Assembly (NCBI RefSeq): GCF_011762195.1
Contig: NZ_JAASQK010000003.1
Coordinates: forward strand, 372,001-436,000
Length of the DNA: 64,000 bases
From: Sphingomonas oligoaromativorans
GTDB taxonomy: Bacteria > Pseudomonadota > Alphaproteobacteria > Sphingomonadales > Sphingomonadaceae
Direction of reading: 5' to 3'
Below are positions 35,037-44,193 of the stretch, in pieces (within the stretch, counting starts at the first letter, position 1; each line of letters starts with the position of its first letter). The notes beneath the pieces were generated by a model, which did no database searches, was not told the DNA's origin, and saw nothing but the letters and a program-made list of their open reading frames with translations. Made by a program: the position numbers and the translations under genes.

Positions 35037-35972
35037 TCAATAGGTGCCGGAGAAGCTCCGGTTGAGATCGACGCCGCTGCGGCCGTCGCCATCATCGTCG
35101 CGCCCGAACAGGCCGCGCCGATCCTCCTCGTCGCGCCAGGCCTGCTGGGTCTGCTCGGCGGTTCTGGACAGGTGGACCTTGTCGTCGACCATCTGGATCC
35201 AGGACGAGGGGATCGAGTGATGATGGCCGCCCGCGTCGCGATCGGTTCGGGTCAGCAGGATGCGGTCGCCCCGGACATGATCGATCGTGCCGACATGCTC
35301 CCCGTCGGAGCCGACCACCTCCTGATGTTCCTTCGCCTTGCGCAGGGCTTCCCGCTGCGTCTGCCGGTTCTGGCGCCAGGCCGAGAATTCGCTCTCGAAG
35401 CGCGACTGGTTCTCGCGGCGATATTCGTCATAGTCGCGGTCGAACTCGCTGAGCTGGCGGCTGCGCCAGCCATGATAGCCGTGCTGATCCTCGGGGTGGC
35501 CGCGCCGGCCGTAGAGCGCGCGATATTCGGCGGTTCGCCAGCTATCGTCGTCATCATAGCCCGCATCGCCATAGGTGCGATGGGTGCCGTAGTCCGTTCC
35601 GAACTGACGATCCTCGCCCGGCCCCGGATAATAAGTGGAATAGGGGCTGTAGCCTGACGCATAGCGCCGGCGTGCATCCCCGGACTGGTTGCTGCGCGTC
35701 CAGCGCGGATAGCCGTCCGGGCTCGAATAGCCGCCCGGCTGATAGCGGGCGTAGCGCCCGCCCTCGTAGCGATCGCGGTTGTAACGCTCGTCATAGATTT
35801 CATCGAGCCGGCGGCGGCGTTCGGCCTCCTCGTCGCCGAACCAGGAGCGGACCTCGTCGCCGGCCCGATCGAAGAAGCCGCGATCCTCGTCATAGCGGCG
35901 ATAGCGATCGCCCGCGTCGCGATCATAGTCGCGGGCAGTGTGGTAGCGGCGATCGGTGCGTTCATAGCCCAT
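35037..35972 (-). CDS. Charged, Tyr/Arg/Asp-rich protein with C-terminal DUF2171 domain
   Basis: A 311-residue protein without signal peptide or membrane segment. Residues 1-210 are highly polar, rich in Arg, Asp, Tyr and Gly, with a short SWFGDEEAERRR motif. The C-terminal part (VVGSDGEHVGTIDHVRGDRILLTR, then HHHSIPSSWIQMVDDKVHL) is the DUF2171 fold, related in outline to PRC-barrel domains. Its role is unknown; similar sphingomonad proteins often accompany stress genes. It has its own promoter in the 247-bp gap before tRNA-Ala. Confidence 0.75.
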   Translation of the reverse strand: MGYERTDRRYHTARDYDRDAGDRYRRYDEDRGFFDRAGDEVRSWFGDEEAERRRRLDEIYDERYNRDRYEGGRYARYQPGGYSSPDGYPRWTRSNQSGDARRRYASGYSPYSTYYPGPGEDRQFGTDYGTHRTYGDAGYDDDDSWRTAEYRALYGRRGHPEDQHGYHGWRSRQLSEFDRDYDEYRRENQSRFESEFSAWRQNRQTQREALRKAKEHQEVVGSDGEHVGTIDHVRGDRILLTRTDRDAGGHHHSIPSSWIQMVDDKVHLSRTAEQTQQAWRDEEDRRGLFGRDDDGDGRSGVDLNRSFSGTY

Positions 35973-36219
35973 GATGGCTGATCCTTTCTCCTGGAAGACG
36001 GACGCCGCCCGGTGTCGACGGCTCGCGCGTTGCCCGGACGATCGACCAGGGAACGGAAGAAAATCCTTGATGTTCCGATCGTTACGCTGGCGTTGGGCGG
36101 CGCGCGCGGTCGGCCGGGGCCGGCCGGAGACGGGCCGTGAAGGGGCGAATCCGATTTTTTGATTTTTGCGTGTTGCAGCGCGCGAAAGGGGCGGCTAAAG
36201 GGACGGCCCCGGCGGGTGC

Positions 36220-36295
36220 GGGGCTGTAGCTCAGATGGGAGAGCGCTGCAATCGCACTGCAGAGGTCAGGGGTTCGATTCCCCTCAGCTCCACCA
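36220..36295 (+). tRNA. tRNA-Ala (anticodon CGC)
   Basis: A 76-nt tRNA with acceptor GGGGCTG/CAGCTCC, anticodon stem CTGCA/TGCAG, loop ATCGCAC (CGC), T loop GGTTCGATTCC and an encoded CCA. It reads GCG alanine codons, which are abundant in this genome. Confidence 0.94.
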
Positions 36296-36410
36296 GCCCC
36301 GCCGGGTCTTTCCTCACATTTCGACTGGCTGAAACGATATCGCTCCGGCGGTCGGTGAGGCTGTTCGCCGCCTCTTGCGGGCGGCGGTCGATCGGCGTCA
36401 TGGATGGCCG

Positions 36411-37070
36411 ATGACCGAGGATGATCCCGCTTTTCCGGCCGCGTCGCTGATCCTGATGCGCGAGCGCCGGGCCGGGCCGCCCGAATTGCTGATCGTGCAG
36501 CGCAGCGCCTCCCTGGTGTTCGCGGCCGGCGCCTATGTGTTTCCGGGTGGCCGTGTCGACCCCGCCGACTATGAGGCGGCGCGCCGGCTCTGCCCCGCGC
36601 TGGGGCCCGAGGAGGGCGCCGCCCGCATCGCGGCGGTGCGTGAGACGCTGGAGGAGACGGCTATCGTAACCCCAGCGGCAGGGGCGCTGGTGCCCTTCGC
36701 GCGCTGGTTGCCCAAGGAGCAGGTGAAGCGGCGTTTCGACACGCGCTTCTATCTGGCGGAGGCGCGGGGCGAGGCGATCCCCGTGGCGGATGGTGTGGAG
36801 ACGGCCGCCGCCTTCTGGACGACCGCCGGAGACCTGCTCGCCCGCTGCGCGCGGGGTGACGGGCGAGCCATCTTCCCGACCCGGCGCCTGCTGGAGCGTT
36901 TGGCTCGCTTCACCCGTTTCGCGGACGCGCGCGCGGAGGCCGAACGACTGCCCCAACGGATCATCACCCCCTGGGTGGAGCATCGCCCCGACGGCGACTG
37001 GCTGCGCATCCCGGACGACGCCGGCTACCCGATCACGGGCGAGCCGGTGGATACGGCGATGCGCTACTGA
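36411..37070 (+). CDS. Nudix hydrolase, NUDT19-like
   Basis: A 219-residue protein. The Nudix box begins with YVFPGGRVDPADYE and, after an insertion of about 20 residues, has the catalytic AAVRETLEETAI. This split box is typical of the NUDT19/CoA-diphosphatase-like branch. The family hydrolyses nucleotide diphosphates such as CoA esters. ATG 36411 has no strong ribosome site, but earlier in-frame codons enter the tRNA spacer. It is convergent with clpS. Confidence 0.85.
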   Translation: MTEDDPAFPAASLILMRERRAGPPELLIVQRSASLVFAAGAYVFPGGRVDPADYEAARRLCPALGPEEGAARIAAVRETLEETAIVTPAAGALVPFARWLPKEQVKRRFDTRFYLAEARGEAIPVADGVETAAAFWTTAGDLLARCARGDGRAIFPTRRLLERLARFTRFADARAEAERLPQRIITPWVEHRPDGDWLRIPDDAGYPITGEPVDTAMRY

Positions 37071-37089
37071 GCGGGCAAGGGGAGAGGGC

Positions 37090-37461
37090 TCAGGCCTTCT
37101 CGATCGTGCATTGGAGCGGATGCTGGTGCTGGCGGGCGAAGTCGACCACCTGCGTCGCCTTGGTCTCGGCCACCTCGTGGCTGAACACGCCGCACACGCC
37201 CACGCCCTTCTGGTGGACGTGCAGCATCACCCGCGTCGCATCCTCGATGTTCATGCGGAAGAAGCGCTGGAGGCACAGCACGACGAACTCCATCGGTGTG
37301 TAGTCGTCGTTCAGCATCAGCACCTTGTAGAGCGAAGGCTTCTTGGTGCGGGTGCGCGTGCGGGTGGCCACGCCGAGGCCGGTGCCGGCGTCGTCGCCTT
37401 CCTTGCCGGCGGCCATGGCGCGCATGGTGCGGCTGTCGATGCTGTGGATATCGGTCTGCAT
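37090..37461 (-). CDS. clpS: ATP-dependent Clp protease adaptor ClpS
   Basis: A 123-residue protein with a disordered, Thr/Arg-rich N-terminus and the ClpS core. Motifs are [17 protein letters not shown] (N-end-rule pocket), [35 protein letters not shown] and a His/Gln-rich end. It delivers N-degron substrates to ClpA. The ATG at 37461 is chosen by codon use; a GTG at 37494 is possible but its codons are atypical. clpA is not adjacent. It is downstream of the phasin gene on the same strand, separated by a terminator. Confidence 0.92.
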   Translation of the reverse strand: MQTDIHSIDSRTMRAMAAGKEGDDAGTGLGVATRTRTRTKKPSLYKVLMLNDDYTPMEFVVLCLQRFFRMNIEDATRVMLHVHQKGVGVCGVFSHEVAETKATQVVDFARQHQHPLQCTIEKA

Positions 37462-37558
37462 GGCTAGGGCGCAGGATATGGTATCGGCCGGCACCAGAGC
37501 AAGAGGCCGGCGCGGTTAATGCGGCGAGGCCCGCCAAAAGGCGGAGGCCCCAAACGCA

Positions 37559-37588
37559 AGACGGCCGCCCCGGATGGGACGGCCGTCT
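37559..37588 (-). terminator. Terminator after the phasin gene
   Basis: A 9-bp perfect inverted repeat (AGACGGCCG / CGGCCGTCT) with a 12-nt loop lies 23 bp after the phasin stop. It is followed on the minus strand by a moderately T-rich TTGCGTTTGG. Confidence 0.6.
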
Positions 37589-37611
37589 CCTTCATCTCTC
37601 GCCGAAGCGGA

Positions 37612-38586
37612 TCAGAAAGCGGCGTTGGCCTTGGCCTTCTCCACCGCGACCGCGAAGCGGTTCGACAGCGGCTGGGTGATCTCGCCGGCGAGCTTGAGCC
37701 ACGCCTCGGTCACCTTCGAGCTTTCCGCCACGGCGGCGTCGAACGACGACTTCATATAGTCGCTCTGGAGCTTGAACAGCTCGGTCGGCGACTTGGCCGA
37801 CGCGAAGGTCTTGAAGGCCGTGCTGCTGCTCTCGAACGACTTGCGGGCGTAGTCGGCGGCTTCCTGGCCGAGCGACTCGGCGGCCTTGGCGGCCAGCTTC
37901 GACGATTCGACGATCGCCTCGACATTGCCCTTCTGGAACTCGGTGAGTTCCTCGCCGAGCTTCACGCTCTTCTCATACGCGCCCTTGGCGCGCTCGCTGA
38001 CTTCGCCGAACAGCGCCTGGACGCGCTCGCTGGCATCGGCCGTGAACTTCTTGGCGGTTTCCTGCGCCTTGGCAACGGTGTCGTTCATCGTCTTGCTTCC
38101 CTCGGTGATGGCAGCGGTCGTGATCGACGCCGCCTTCTTCGTCCCAGTTTCGACGGGAGCGGCCACGGGGGCCGGAACCGTCGGCGTATCCTGCTTGGTT
38201 GCGGCCACTTCTGCCGGCTTCGGCGCGGGCGCCTGAGCCGTGGGGGCCGACTTGGTGTTGGGCGCCGCAGACGCCGGCTTGACAGCCACCGGAGCGACCT
38301 TGGCGGGCGCGACGGCGGATGTTTCCTTGACGGTCGCAACCGGCTGCGGGGCCGGCGCGGATCTGGTTTCGACCGGAGCCGCCTTGGCGCTCACAGGAGC
38401 GGGCCGGGGCGCCGGGGTCGGCTTGGCGGCCACCGCCGGAGCGGCCTTCGGAGCCGGGCTCGCGACGGCCGGCCTGGCTGCGGGCGCAGGCCTGGGCGCC
38501 GCTGCGGACACGGTCTTCACCGTCGCCTTCGCCGCGGGGGCCTGCTTCTTCGATGTCACGGTCGTCGACTTCGTGTTCTCGGCCAT
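37612..38586 (-). CDS. phaP: Phasin family protein (PHA granule-associated)
   Basis: A 324-residue protein. Residues 1-165 are a low-complexity Ala/Pro/Lys linker resembling histone-like or AlgP-type tails. Residues about 175-324 are an amphipathic helical phasin domain with VQALFGEVSERAKGAYEKS, AAKAAESLGQEAADYARKS and a Phe/Lys-rich end. It coats polyhydroxyalkanoate granules. ATG 38586 follows GGAGCAGGGC. It lies 143 bp downstream of phaC on the same strand. The long basic tail could bind nucleic acid, as in some phasins. Confidence 0.88.
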   Translation of the reverse strand: MAENTKSTTVTSKKQAPAAKATVKTVSAAAPRPAPAARPAVASPAPKAAPAVAAKPTPAPRPAPVSAKAAPVETRSAPAPQPVATVKETSAVAPAKVAPVAVKPASAAPNTKSAPTAQAPAPKPAEVAATKQDTPTVPAPVAAPVETGTKKAASITTAAITEGSKTMNDTVAKAQETAKKFTADASERVQALFGEVSERAKGAYEKSVKLGEELTEFQKGNVEAIVESSKLAAKAAESLGQEAADYARKSFESSSTAFKTFASAKSPTELFKLQSDYMKSSFDAAVAESSKVTEAWLKLAGEITQPLSNRFAVAVEKAKANAAF

Positions 38587-38729
38587 GCCCTGCTCCAAGG
38601 CTGATCCATTACACTTATGTTGCGATGCACAATATCCGATTCGCATCGGCTGCGCAAGGTTTTTGTGCAGTGCAACATGGCCCCGTTATGGGGGTTTTGG
38701 TCGAACGGTCCGGGAAACGCGACGAACGG

Positions 38730-40517
38730 TTAGGGCTGCGTGACGTAGCGTCCGGGGGCGTCCTCGATCGCCTTGCGCTTGCCCTTGCCGGGGATGCGGG
38801 CGCTTTTGGCGGGCACGGTTTCGCCGTCATGCGCCAGAATCCAGCCGCGCCAGTCCGGCCACCAGCTCCCCTTGGTCTCCCGCGCCTGCTGGGCGAAGTC
38901 GCTCAGGGACGCGGCGGCCTCGTCGCTGGTCCAATACTGATATTTGCCGGCCGCCGGCGGATTGACCACGCCCGCGATATGGCCCGAGCCCGCCAGCACG
39001 AACCTCACCTCGCCGGCGAAATGCTCGGTGATCTTCCACACGCTTTCGGGCGGCGCGATATGATCCTCGCGGCCGGCCTGCACATAGGAGGGCGTCTTGA
39101 CCTTGCCGATGTCGATCGGCGTCTCCGCCACGCGGATGCCACCCGGCCGGACGAGCAGATTGTCGCGATAGAAGTCGCGCAGATAGGCCTGGTGCCAGGC
39201 GGCAGGCAGGTTGGTGGTGTCGCCGTTCCAGTGGAGCAGGTCGAACGCCGGATAGTCCTCGCCGAGCAGATAGTTCTGGACGACATAGTTCCAGATCAGA
39301 TCCCGCCCGCGCAGCAGGTTGAAGGTGACCGCCATGTAGCGGCCGTCCAGATAGCCCTTGTCGGCCGAGAGGTTGGCCAGCATGTCGAGCTGGGTGTCGT
39401 CGACGAACAGCGACAGGTCGCCCGCCGCGCTGAAATCCACCTGCGCCGTGAAGAAGGTGGCGGTGGCGACCCTGGCCGCCTCGCCGCGCGATTCGAGCAG
39501 CGCCAGCGTGGCGGCGAGCGTGGTGCCCGCCACGCAATAGCCGACGACATGCGCCGCCTCGACGCCGAGCAGCGCGCGCACCGTGTCGATCGCGTCGATC
39601 TGGGCGGCGACATAGTCGTCCAGCGTCACTCCCGCGAGGCTTTCGTCCGCCGACTTCCACGAGACCATGAAGACGCTCAGTCCCTGCTCCACCGCCCAGC
39701 GGACGAAGCTCTTCTTCGGGTTGAGATCGAGGATGTAGAAGCGGTTGATCCACGGCGGGAAGATGATGAGCGGGATCTTCGCGACGTCCGGCGTGGTCGG
39801 CGCATAATGGATGAGCTGATAGAGCGGCGTTTCGTGGATCACCTTGCCGGGCGTGGCCGCGATGTCCTTGCCGATCTGGAAGGCCGAGCGGTTGGAATGG
39901 GTGAGCTGCCCGCGTTCCATGTCGGCGAGCAGATGCTCCAGCCCCTTGAGCAGGCTCTCGCCGCGGGTCTCGGCGATCTTCTCCAGCGCCAGCGGGTTGG
40001 TCAGCGCGAAGTTGGAGGGGGAGAGCGCCTCGGTGAAGGCACGCGTCGCGAAGCGGAGCTGCTCGCGCTGCTTGTCGGAGAGCCCCTCCACCGCCTCGAC
40101 CGAACGGAGCATATGGCCGGAGACGAGCTGGTAGGACTGGCGAATCAGGTCGAACAGCGGGTGGTCGCGCCATTGCGGGGCAGCGAAGCGGCGATCCTCG
40201 TCATGGCCGGCGGGGGCGGGCGTTGCCGGGTTCAGGAATCGCTGCCACAGCGACAGGCTGTCCTTCCAGAAATCGGCCTGCGCATCGATCAGCGCGTCGG
40301 TGTCGAAGCCGAAATGCATCGGGCCGGTGCCGGCCATCAGGCGGGAGAGATCGGGCATCGCCGGCATCGCGGGCTGGATCGCCTTGCGGGCGCCATATTC
40401 GAGCAAAAGCTGCTGCGCGCGGCCGATCACGCCTGTCCAGTGCTGGAGTTCGTCGAGCGTCGGCGCGAAGCCGGGCGCGCCTGGGGTGTCCGATGTTGCA
40501 TGGTCCTTGCCCGCCAC
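38730..40517 (-). CDS. phaC: Class I poly(R)-hydroxyalkanoate synthase
   Basis: A 595-residue synthase with the alpha/beta-hydrolase lipase-like box GYCVAG carrying the catalytic Cys328. The conserved FPPWINRFYILDL, the Asp of QAGREDHIAPPESVW and the His of GSGHIAGVVNPP complete the catalytic triad. It polymerises 3-hydroxyacyl-CoA into storage polyester. The start is GTG at 40517 after GGGAG; its length agrees with class I enzymes. The phasin gene follows. It is divergent from alaC across 95 bp. Confidence 0.95.
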   Translation of the reverse strand: MAGKDHATSDTPGAPGFAPTLDELQHWTGVIGRAQQLLLEYGARKAIQPAMPAMPDLSRLMAGTGPMHFGFDTDALIDAQADFWKDSLSLWQRFLNPATPAPAGHDEDRRFAAPQWRDHPLFDLIRQSYQLVSGHMLRSVEAVEGLSDKQREQLRFATRAFTEALSPSNFALTNPLALEKIAETRGESLLKGLEHLLADMERGQLTHSNRSAFQIGKDIAATPGKVIHETPLYQLIHYAPTTPDVAKIPLIIFPPWINRFYILDLNPKKSFVRWAVEQGLSVFMVSWKSADESLAGVTLDDYVAAQIDAIDTVRALLGVEAAHVVGYCVAGTTLAATLALLESRGEAARVATATFFTAQVDFSAAGDLSLFVDDTQLDMLANLSADKGYLDGRYMAVTFNLLRGRDLIWNYVVQNYLLGEDYPAFDLLHWNGDTTNLPAAWHQAYLRDFYRDNLLVRPGGIRVAETPIDIGKVKTPSYVQAGREDHIAPPESVWKITEHFAGEVRFVLAGSGHIAGVVNPPAAGKYQYWTSDEAAASLSDFAQQARETKGSWWPDWRGWILAHDGETVPAKSARIPGKGKRKAIEDAPGRYVTQP

Positions 40518-40612
40518 CTGAGTCTCCCGTTGAAACGCGCCTGTGACCGCGCGCCCTCTCACGCTATAACGCGCGGGTCGCGTCAATGGCGACCCATTCG
40601 AAAGGTCTACGA

Positions 40613-41836
40613 ATGTCCGAAGATTTCTACCGTATCCGTCGTCTGCCCCCGTACGTGTTCGCCGAAGTGAACGCGATGAAGGCGGCGGCGCGCGCGGCAG
40701 GCGAGGACATCATCGATCTCGGCATGGGCAACCCCGACGGCGCTCCGGCCCCGCATGTGATCGAGAAGCTGGCCGAGGTCGCCCGCGATCCGGCGGCGCA
40801 TGGCTATTCGGCGTCGAAGGGCATCAAGGGGCTGCGCAAGGCGCAGGCCGGCTATTATCAGCGCCGCTTCGGGGTCGATCTCGATCCCGAGAACGAGGTG
40901 GTGGTGACGCTGGGCTCCAAGGAGGGCCTCGCCAACCTCGCGCAGGCGATCACTGCGCCCGGCGACGTGGTGCTGGCGCCCAACCCGAGCTACCCGATCC
41001 ACACCTTCGGCTTCATCATCGCGGGCGCGGCGATCCGCTCGATCCCGGCGGCGCCGGGGCCGGACTTCTTCCGCCGGCTGGAGCACGCCGTCGCCTACAC
41101 CGTGCCCAAGCCCAAGGTGCTGGTGATCGGCTATCCGTCCAACCCGACCGCCTATGTCGCCGATCTCGAATTCTACACCAAGGTGGTGGAGTTCGCGAAG
41201 GAGCATGGCCTCTGGGTGCTCTCCGATCTGGCCTATGCCGAGATCTATTTCGGCGACACGCCGACGCCCTCCATCCTCCAGGTGCCGGGCGCGAAGGACG
41301 TGGCGATCGAGTTCACCTCGATGTCCAAGACCTATTCGATGGCGGGTTGGCGCATCGGCTTCGCGGTCGGCAACCGGCAGCTCATCGGCGCGCTCACCCG
41401 CGTGAAGTCCTATCTGGATTATGGCGCCTTCACGCCGATCCAGGCGGCGGCGGTGGCGGCCCTGAACGGCCCGCAGGACATCGTCGAGCAGAACCGCCAG
41501 CTCTACAAGCGCCGCCGCGACGTGCTGGTGGAGAGTTTCGGCCGCGCCGGCTGGGAGATTCCGCCGCCGGAAGCCTCGATGTTCGCCTGGGCGCCGATCC
41601 CGCCCGCGCTCCAGCATCTCGGCGCGATGGAGTTCTCCAAGCAGCTCCTGACCCACGCGCAGGTCGCGGTGGCGCCGGGCGTCGGCTTCGGCGAGGAGGG
41701 TGAGGGCTTCGTCCGCATCGCGCTCGTCGAGAACGAGCATCGCATCCGGCAGGCGGCGCGCAACATCAAGCGCTATCTCCAGTCGATGGGGATCAACACG
41801 CCGGGATCGTCCGAACCGACGCGCAAGGCGGGCTGA
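40613..41836 (+). CDS. alaC: Alanine aminotransferase-like class I/II transaminase (AlaC type)
   Basis: A 407-residue PLP enzyme. It has GNPDGAPAPHVIEKL near residue 43, the Asn of YPSNPTA, the Asp and Tyr of VLSDLAYAEIYF, and the PLP Lys in TSMSKTYSMAGWRIGF. It belongs to the group that includes AlaC and LL-diaminopimelate aminotransferases, and its position before hom is usual for alphaproteobacterial AlaC. It interconverts alanine and pyruvate with glutamate. ATG 40613 follows AAAGG. It is divergent from phaC. Confidence 0.9.
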   Translation: MSEDFYRIRRLPPYVFAEVNAMKAAARAAGEDIIDLGMGNPDGAPAPHVIEKLAEVARDPAAHGYSASKGIKGLRKAQAGYYQRRFGVDLDPENEVVVTLGSKEGLANLAQAITAPGDVVLAPNPSYPIHTFGFIIAGAAIRSIPAAPGPDFFRRLEHAVAYTVPKPKVLVIGYPSNPTAYVADLEFYTKVVEFAKEHGLWVLSDLAYAEIYFGDTPTPSILQVPGAKDVAIEFTSMSKTYSMAGWRIGFAVGNRQLIGALTRVKSYLDYGAFTPIQAAAVAALNGPQDIVEQNRQLYKRRRDVLVESFGRAGWEIPPPEASMFAWAPIPPALQHLGAMEFSKQLLTHAQVAVAPGVGFGEEGEGFVRIALVENEHRIRQAARNIKRYLQSMGINTPGSSEPTRKAG

Positions 41837-41962
41837 AACCTGTCTGGCGCCTGACGGAGCCGTTCAGCGCCGCTCCATCCGGGGCGGCGCATAAATCGAA
41901 CCGGCTGCGCAACCATTCGTCGCGCAGTCGGTTGAGGGGCAAGCAAGGTGAGGAGTGGAGCG

Positions 41963-42349
41963 ATGAAGAAGCTGATTTTCGGTGCGGTTGCGGCGACCCT
42001 GATGGCGGCTCCGATGGCGCTGCCGGCGCCGGCGCTCGCGCAGGGCTGGCAGCACAATGATCGCAACTGGCAGGGTGACCGGCACGACTGGGATCCCTCG
42101 AGGAGCTATCATAACGACCGCCGCTACAGGGAGCGCCGCCTGGGCCGGAACGACCAGGTCTATCGCGGCCATGACGGGCGCTATTACTGCAAGCGCAACG
42201 ACGGCACGACCGGCCTCGTGATCGGCGCGATCGGCGGCGGCGTGCTCGGTAACGTCGTCGGCGGCGGCACGCTCGGCACGCTGCTGGGCGCGGGCGGCGG
42301 CGCGCTGCTCGGTCGCTCGATCGATCGCGGCAAGGTGCGCTGCCGCTGA
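41963..42349 (+). CDS. Glycine-zipper secreted protein
   Basis: A 128-residue protein with a signal peptide (MKKLIFGAVAATLMAAPMALPAPALAQ), a polar Arg/Asp/Tyr/His-rich middle, and then a glycine-zipper hairpin (VIGAIGGGVLGNVVGG and TLLGAGGGALLGRSID) ending KVRCR. Such proteins insert in or associate with membranes. The ATG follows GAGGAGTGGAGC. It precedes the structured leader of hom; the function is unknown. Confidence 0.8.
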   Translation: MKKLIFGAVAATLMAAPMALPAPALAQGWQHNDRNWQGDRHDWDPSRSYHNDRRYRERRLGRNDQVYRGHDGRYYCKRNDGTTGLVIGAIGGGVLGNVVGGGTLGTLLGAGGGALLGRSIDRGKVRCR

Positions 42350-42364
42350 TATAAAGGATTTCTG

Positions 42365-42435
42365 AGCCGTCTGACGGCTTGCCCTTACCCTCCCGACGTG
42401 CCAGCGGAAAAGCCGGTATCTCGGGAGGGTTTTTA
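42365..42435 (+). promoter_or_regulatory. Structured leader of hom: hairpin that contains the ribosome binding site
   Basis: A perfect 10-bp inverted repeat pairs 42387-42396 (ACCCTCCCGA) with 42421-42430 (TCGGGAGGGT). The right arm carries the GGGAGG ribosome site of hom (ATG at 42436) and is followed by TTTTA, so the same element could act as a terminator or block ribosomes. A small upstream hairpin at 42365-42379 has an arm, CGGCTT at 42375-42380, that can alternatively pair with AAGCCG at 42410-42415. Mutually exclusive folds are typical of attenuators. No known riboswitch class is recognised. Confidence 0.5.
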
Positions 42436-43743
42436 ATGTCGAAGGCATTGCGCGTCGCTCTGGCTGGGCTTGGCACCGTGGGTGCGGGCGTCATCAAGCT
42501 GATCGATGCCAATCGCGAGATCATCGAGCGCCGTGCCGGGCGGCCGATCGAGATCACCGCCGTTTCCGCCCGCGACCGGACCCGCGACCGCGGCGTGGAC
42601 CTCGGCCGTTTCGCCTGGGTGGACGATTCCGCGGCCCTCGCCGAGCGGGATGACGTCGACGTGGTGGTGGAGCTGATCGGCGGGGCGGACGGCCCGGCGC
42701 TGACGCTCGCGCGCCGCACCATCGCCGCCGGCCGCCATTTCGTCACCGCCAACAAGGCGATGATCGCGCATCACGGCCTCGGCCTTGCCGGAGACGCCGA
42801 GGCAAAAAGCGTCGCCTTCAAATATGAGGCGGCGGTGGCGGGCGGCATCCCGGTCATCAAGGGGCTGCGCGAGGGCGCGGCGGCCAATGCGATCGGCCGC
42901 GTCTATGGCATCCTCAACGGCACCTGCAATTATATCCTCACCACCATGGAGGATGAGGGCCGCGATTTCGCCGAGGTGCTCGCCGAGGCGCAGCGGCTGG
43001 GCTATGCCGAGGCCGATCCGAGCTTCGACATCGACGGCGTCGATGCCGCGCACAAGCTCTCGATCCTCGCCAGCCTCGCTTTCGGCACCAGGATCGATTT
43101 CGGCTCGGCCGCCATCTCCGGCATCCGCCACGTCATCGCCGCCGACATCGCGCAGGCGCAGGCGCTGGGCTATCGCGTCCGCCTCGTCGGCGTGGCAGAG
43201 GCGCAGCCGGAGGGCAGCGCGATCGCCGGCCTGTTCCAGCGCGTCCATCCCTGCCTCGTGCCCGCCTCGCATCCGCTGGCGCATGTCGCGGGCTCGCTCA
43301 ACGCCGTGGTGGCGGAGGGCAATTTCGTCGGCCGCCTGTTCTTCGAGGGGCGCGGCGCGGGCGAGGGGCCGACCGCCTCGGCCGTGGTCGCCGACCTCAT
43401 CGACATCGCGCGCGGCGAATATGGCCCGGCCTTCGCCATGCCGGTCGACAGCCTCGCCGAGATGGCCCCCGCGCCGACCGGCGAGCGCCGCGGCCGCGCC
43501 TATCTGCGCTTCTCGGTGGAGGATCGCCCCGGCGTGCTGGCCGAGATCGCGGCGGCGATGCGCGACGCGGGCGTCTCGATCGAAAGCCTGATCCAGCGCG
43601 GCACCACGCCCGATGGCGGCGTGCTGATCGCGATGGTGACGCATGAGGGGCCGGAACGCGCCGTCACCGATGCGCTCGCCCGGCTGGAGGGCTCGCCGAG
43701 CCTGATCGGCCAGCCGATGTGGATGCACATCCTCGACGTGTGA
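42436..43743 (+). CDS. hom: Homoserine dehydrogenase with ACT domain
   Basis: A 435-residue enzyme with the Rossmann motif GLGTVGAGV, then VTANKAMIAHHG, the substrate-binding block YEAAVAGGIPVIKGLREG, NGTCNYILT, EADPSFDIDGVDAAHKLSIL, and a C-terminal ACT domain (FSVEDRPGVLAEIAAAMRDAGVSIESL) for feedback by amino acids. It reduces aspartate semialdehyde to homoserine for threonine and methionine synthesis. The start is set by the ribosome site in the leader hairpin. Confidence 0.96.
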   Translation: MSKALRVALAGLGTVGAGVIKLIDANREIIERRAGRPIEITAVSARDRTRDRGVDLGRFAWVDDSAALAERDDVDVVVELIGGADGPALTLARRTIAAGRHFVTANKAMIAHHGLGLAGDAEAKSVAFKYEAAVAGGIPVIKGLREGAAANAIGRVYGILNGTCNYILTTMEDEGRDFAEVLAEAQRLGYAEADPSFDIDGVDAAHKLSILASLAFGTRIDFGSAAISGIRHVIAADIAQAQALGYRVRLVGVAEAQPEGSAIAGLFQRVHPCLVPASHPLAHVAGSLNAVVAEGNFVGRLFFEGRGAGEGPTASAVVADLIDIARGEYGPAFAMPVDSLAEMAPAPTGERRGRAYLRFSVEDRPGVLAEIAAAMRDAGVSIESLIQRGTTPDGGVLIAMVTHEGPERAVTDALARLEGSPSLIGQPMWMHILDV

Positions 43744-43746
43744 GGG

Positions 43747-44139
43747 TCAGTCGATCGGGTCTTCCCCGGTGAAGATGCTCTTTAGAAGGCGAAAACCTTT
43801 GGAGATCGTCTGCATTTGCTTGCTGGGCGGGCCGGTGGGGCGCCCCGGATCGCCCGTCGGCGGCTCTCCGGGATGGCGGACCACCTCTCCATCCTCGGCC
43901 CGCGCCTCGGGGAAGGGCAGGCGCGGCGGCGGGCCGCGATGCCGGCCGCACACCACGATCTGGTCCGCCTTTCCCTCGGGGCACGCCGTCGCCGGCGGCG
44001 GCTCGGCGGTGGCGTCATGGATCATCGCCCGATACCGCGCCATCGCCTGTTCCGCCGTCAGCTCCGGCGGCGGGCTTGCGGCAGGCGGTGCCTGGGATGC
44101 TGCGGCAGCGAAAAGTACCAACGCTGCCATGCTCGACAT
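43747..44139 (-). CDS. Hypothetical secreted protein with IVVCGR motif
   Basis: A 130-residue protein with a short signal peptide (MSSMAALVLFAAAASQAPPA), a Pro-rich middle with two Cys, and ADQIVVCGRHRG, a motif I associate with many small exported sphingomonad proteins of unknown role. The C-terminus is a short Lys/Phe-rich helix. AAGG lies 10 nt before the ATG. It is inserted antisense between hom and glpX, 3 bp from the hom stop. Confidence 0.68.
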   Translation of the reverse strand: MSSMAALVLFAAAASQAPPAASPPPELTAEQAMARYRAMIHDATAEPPPATACPEGKADQIVVCGRHRGPPPRLPFPEARAEDGEVVRHPGEPPTGDPGRPTGPPSKQMQTISKGFRLLKSIFTGEDPID

Positions 44140-44193
44140 CGTAACACGCCTTCCCTAACGCTCGACGCAGTTTTCAGGGCCGCAGGAGGCATC

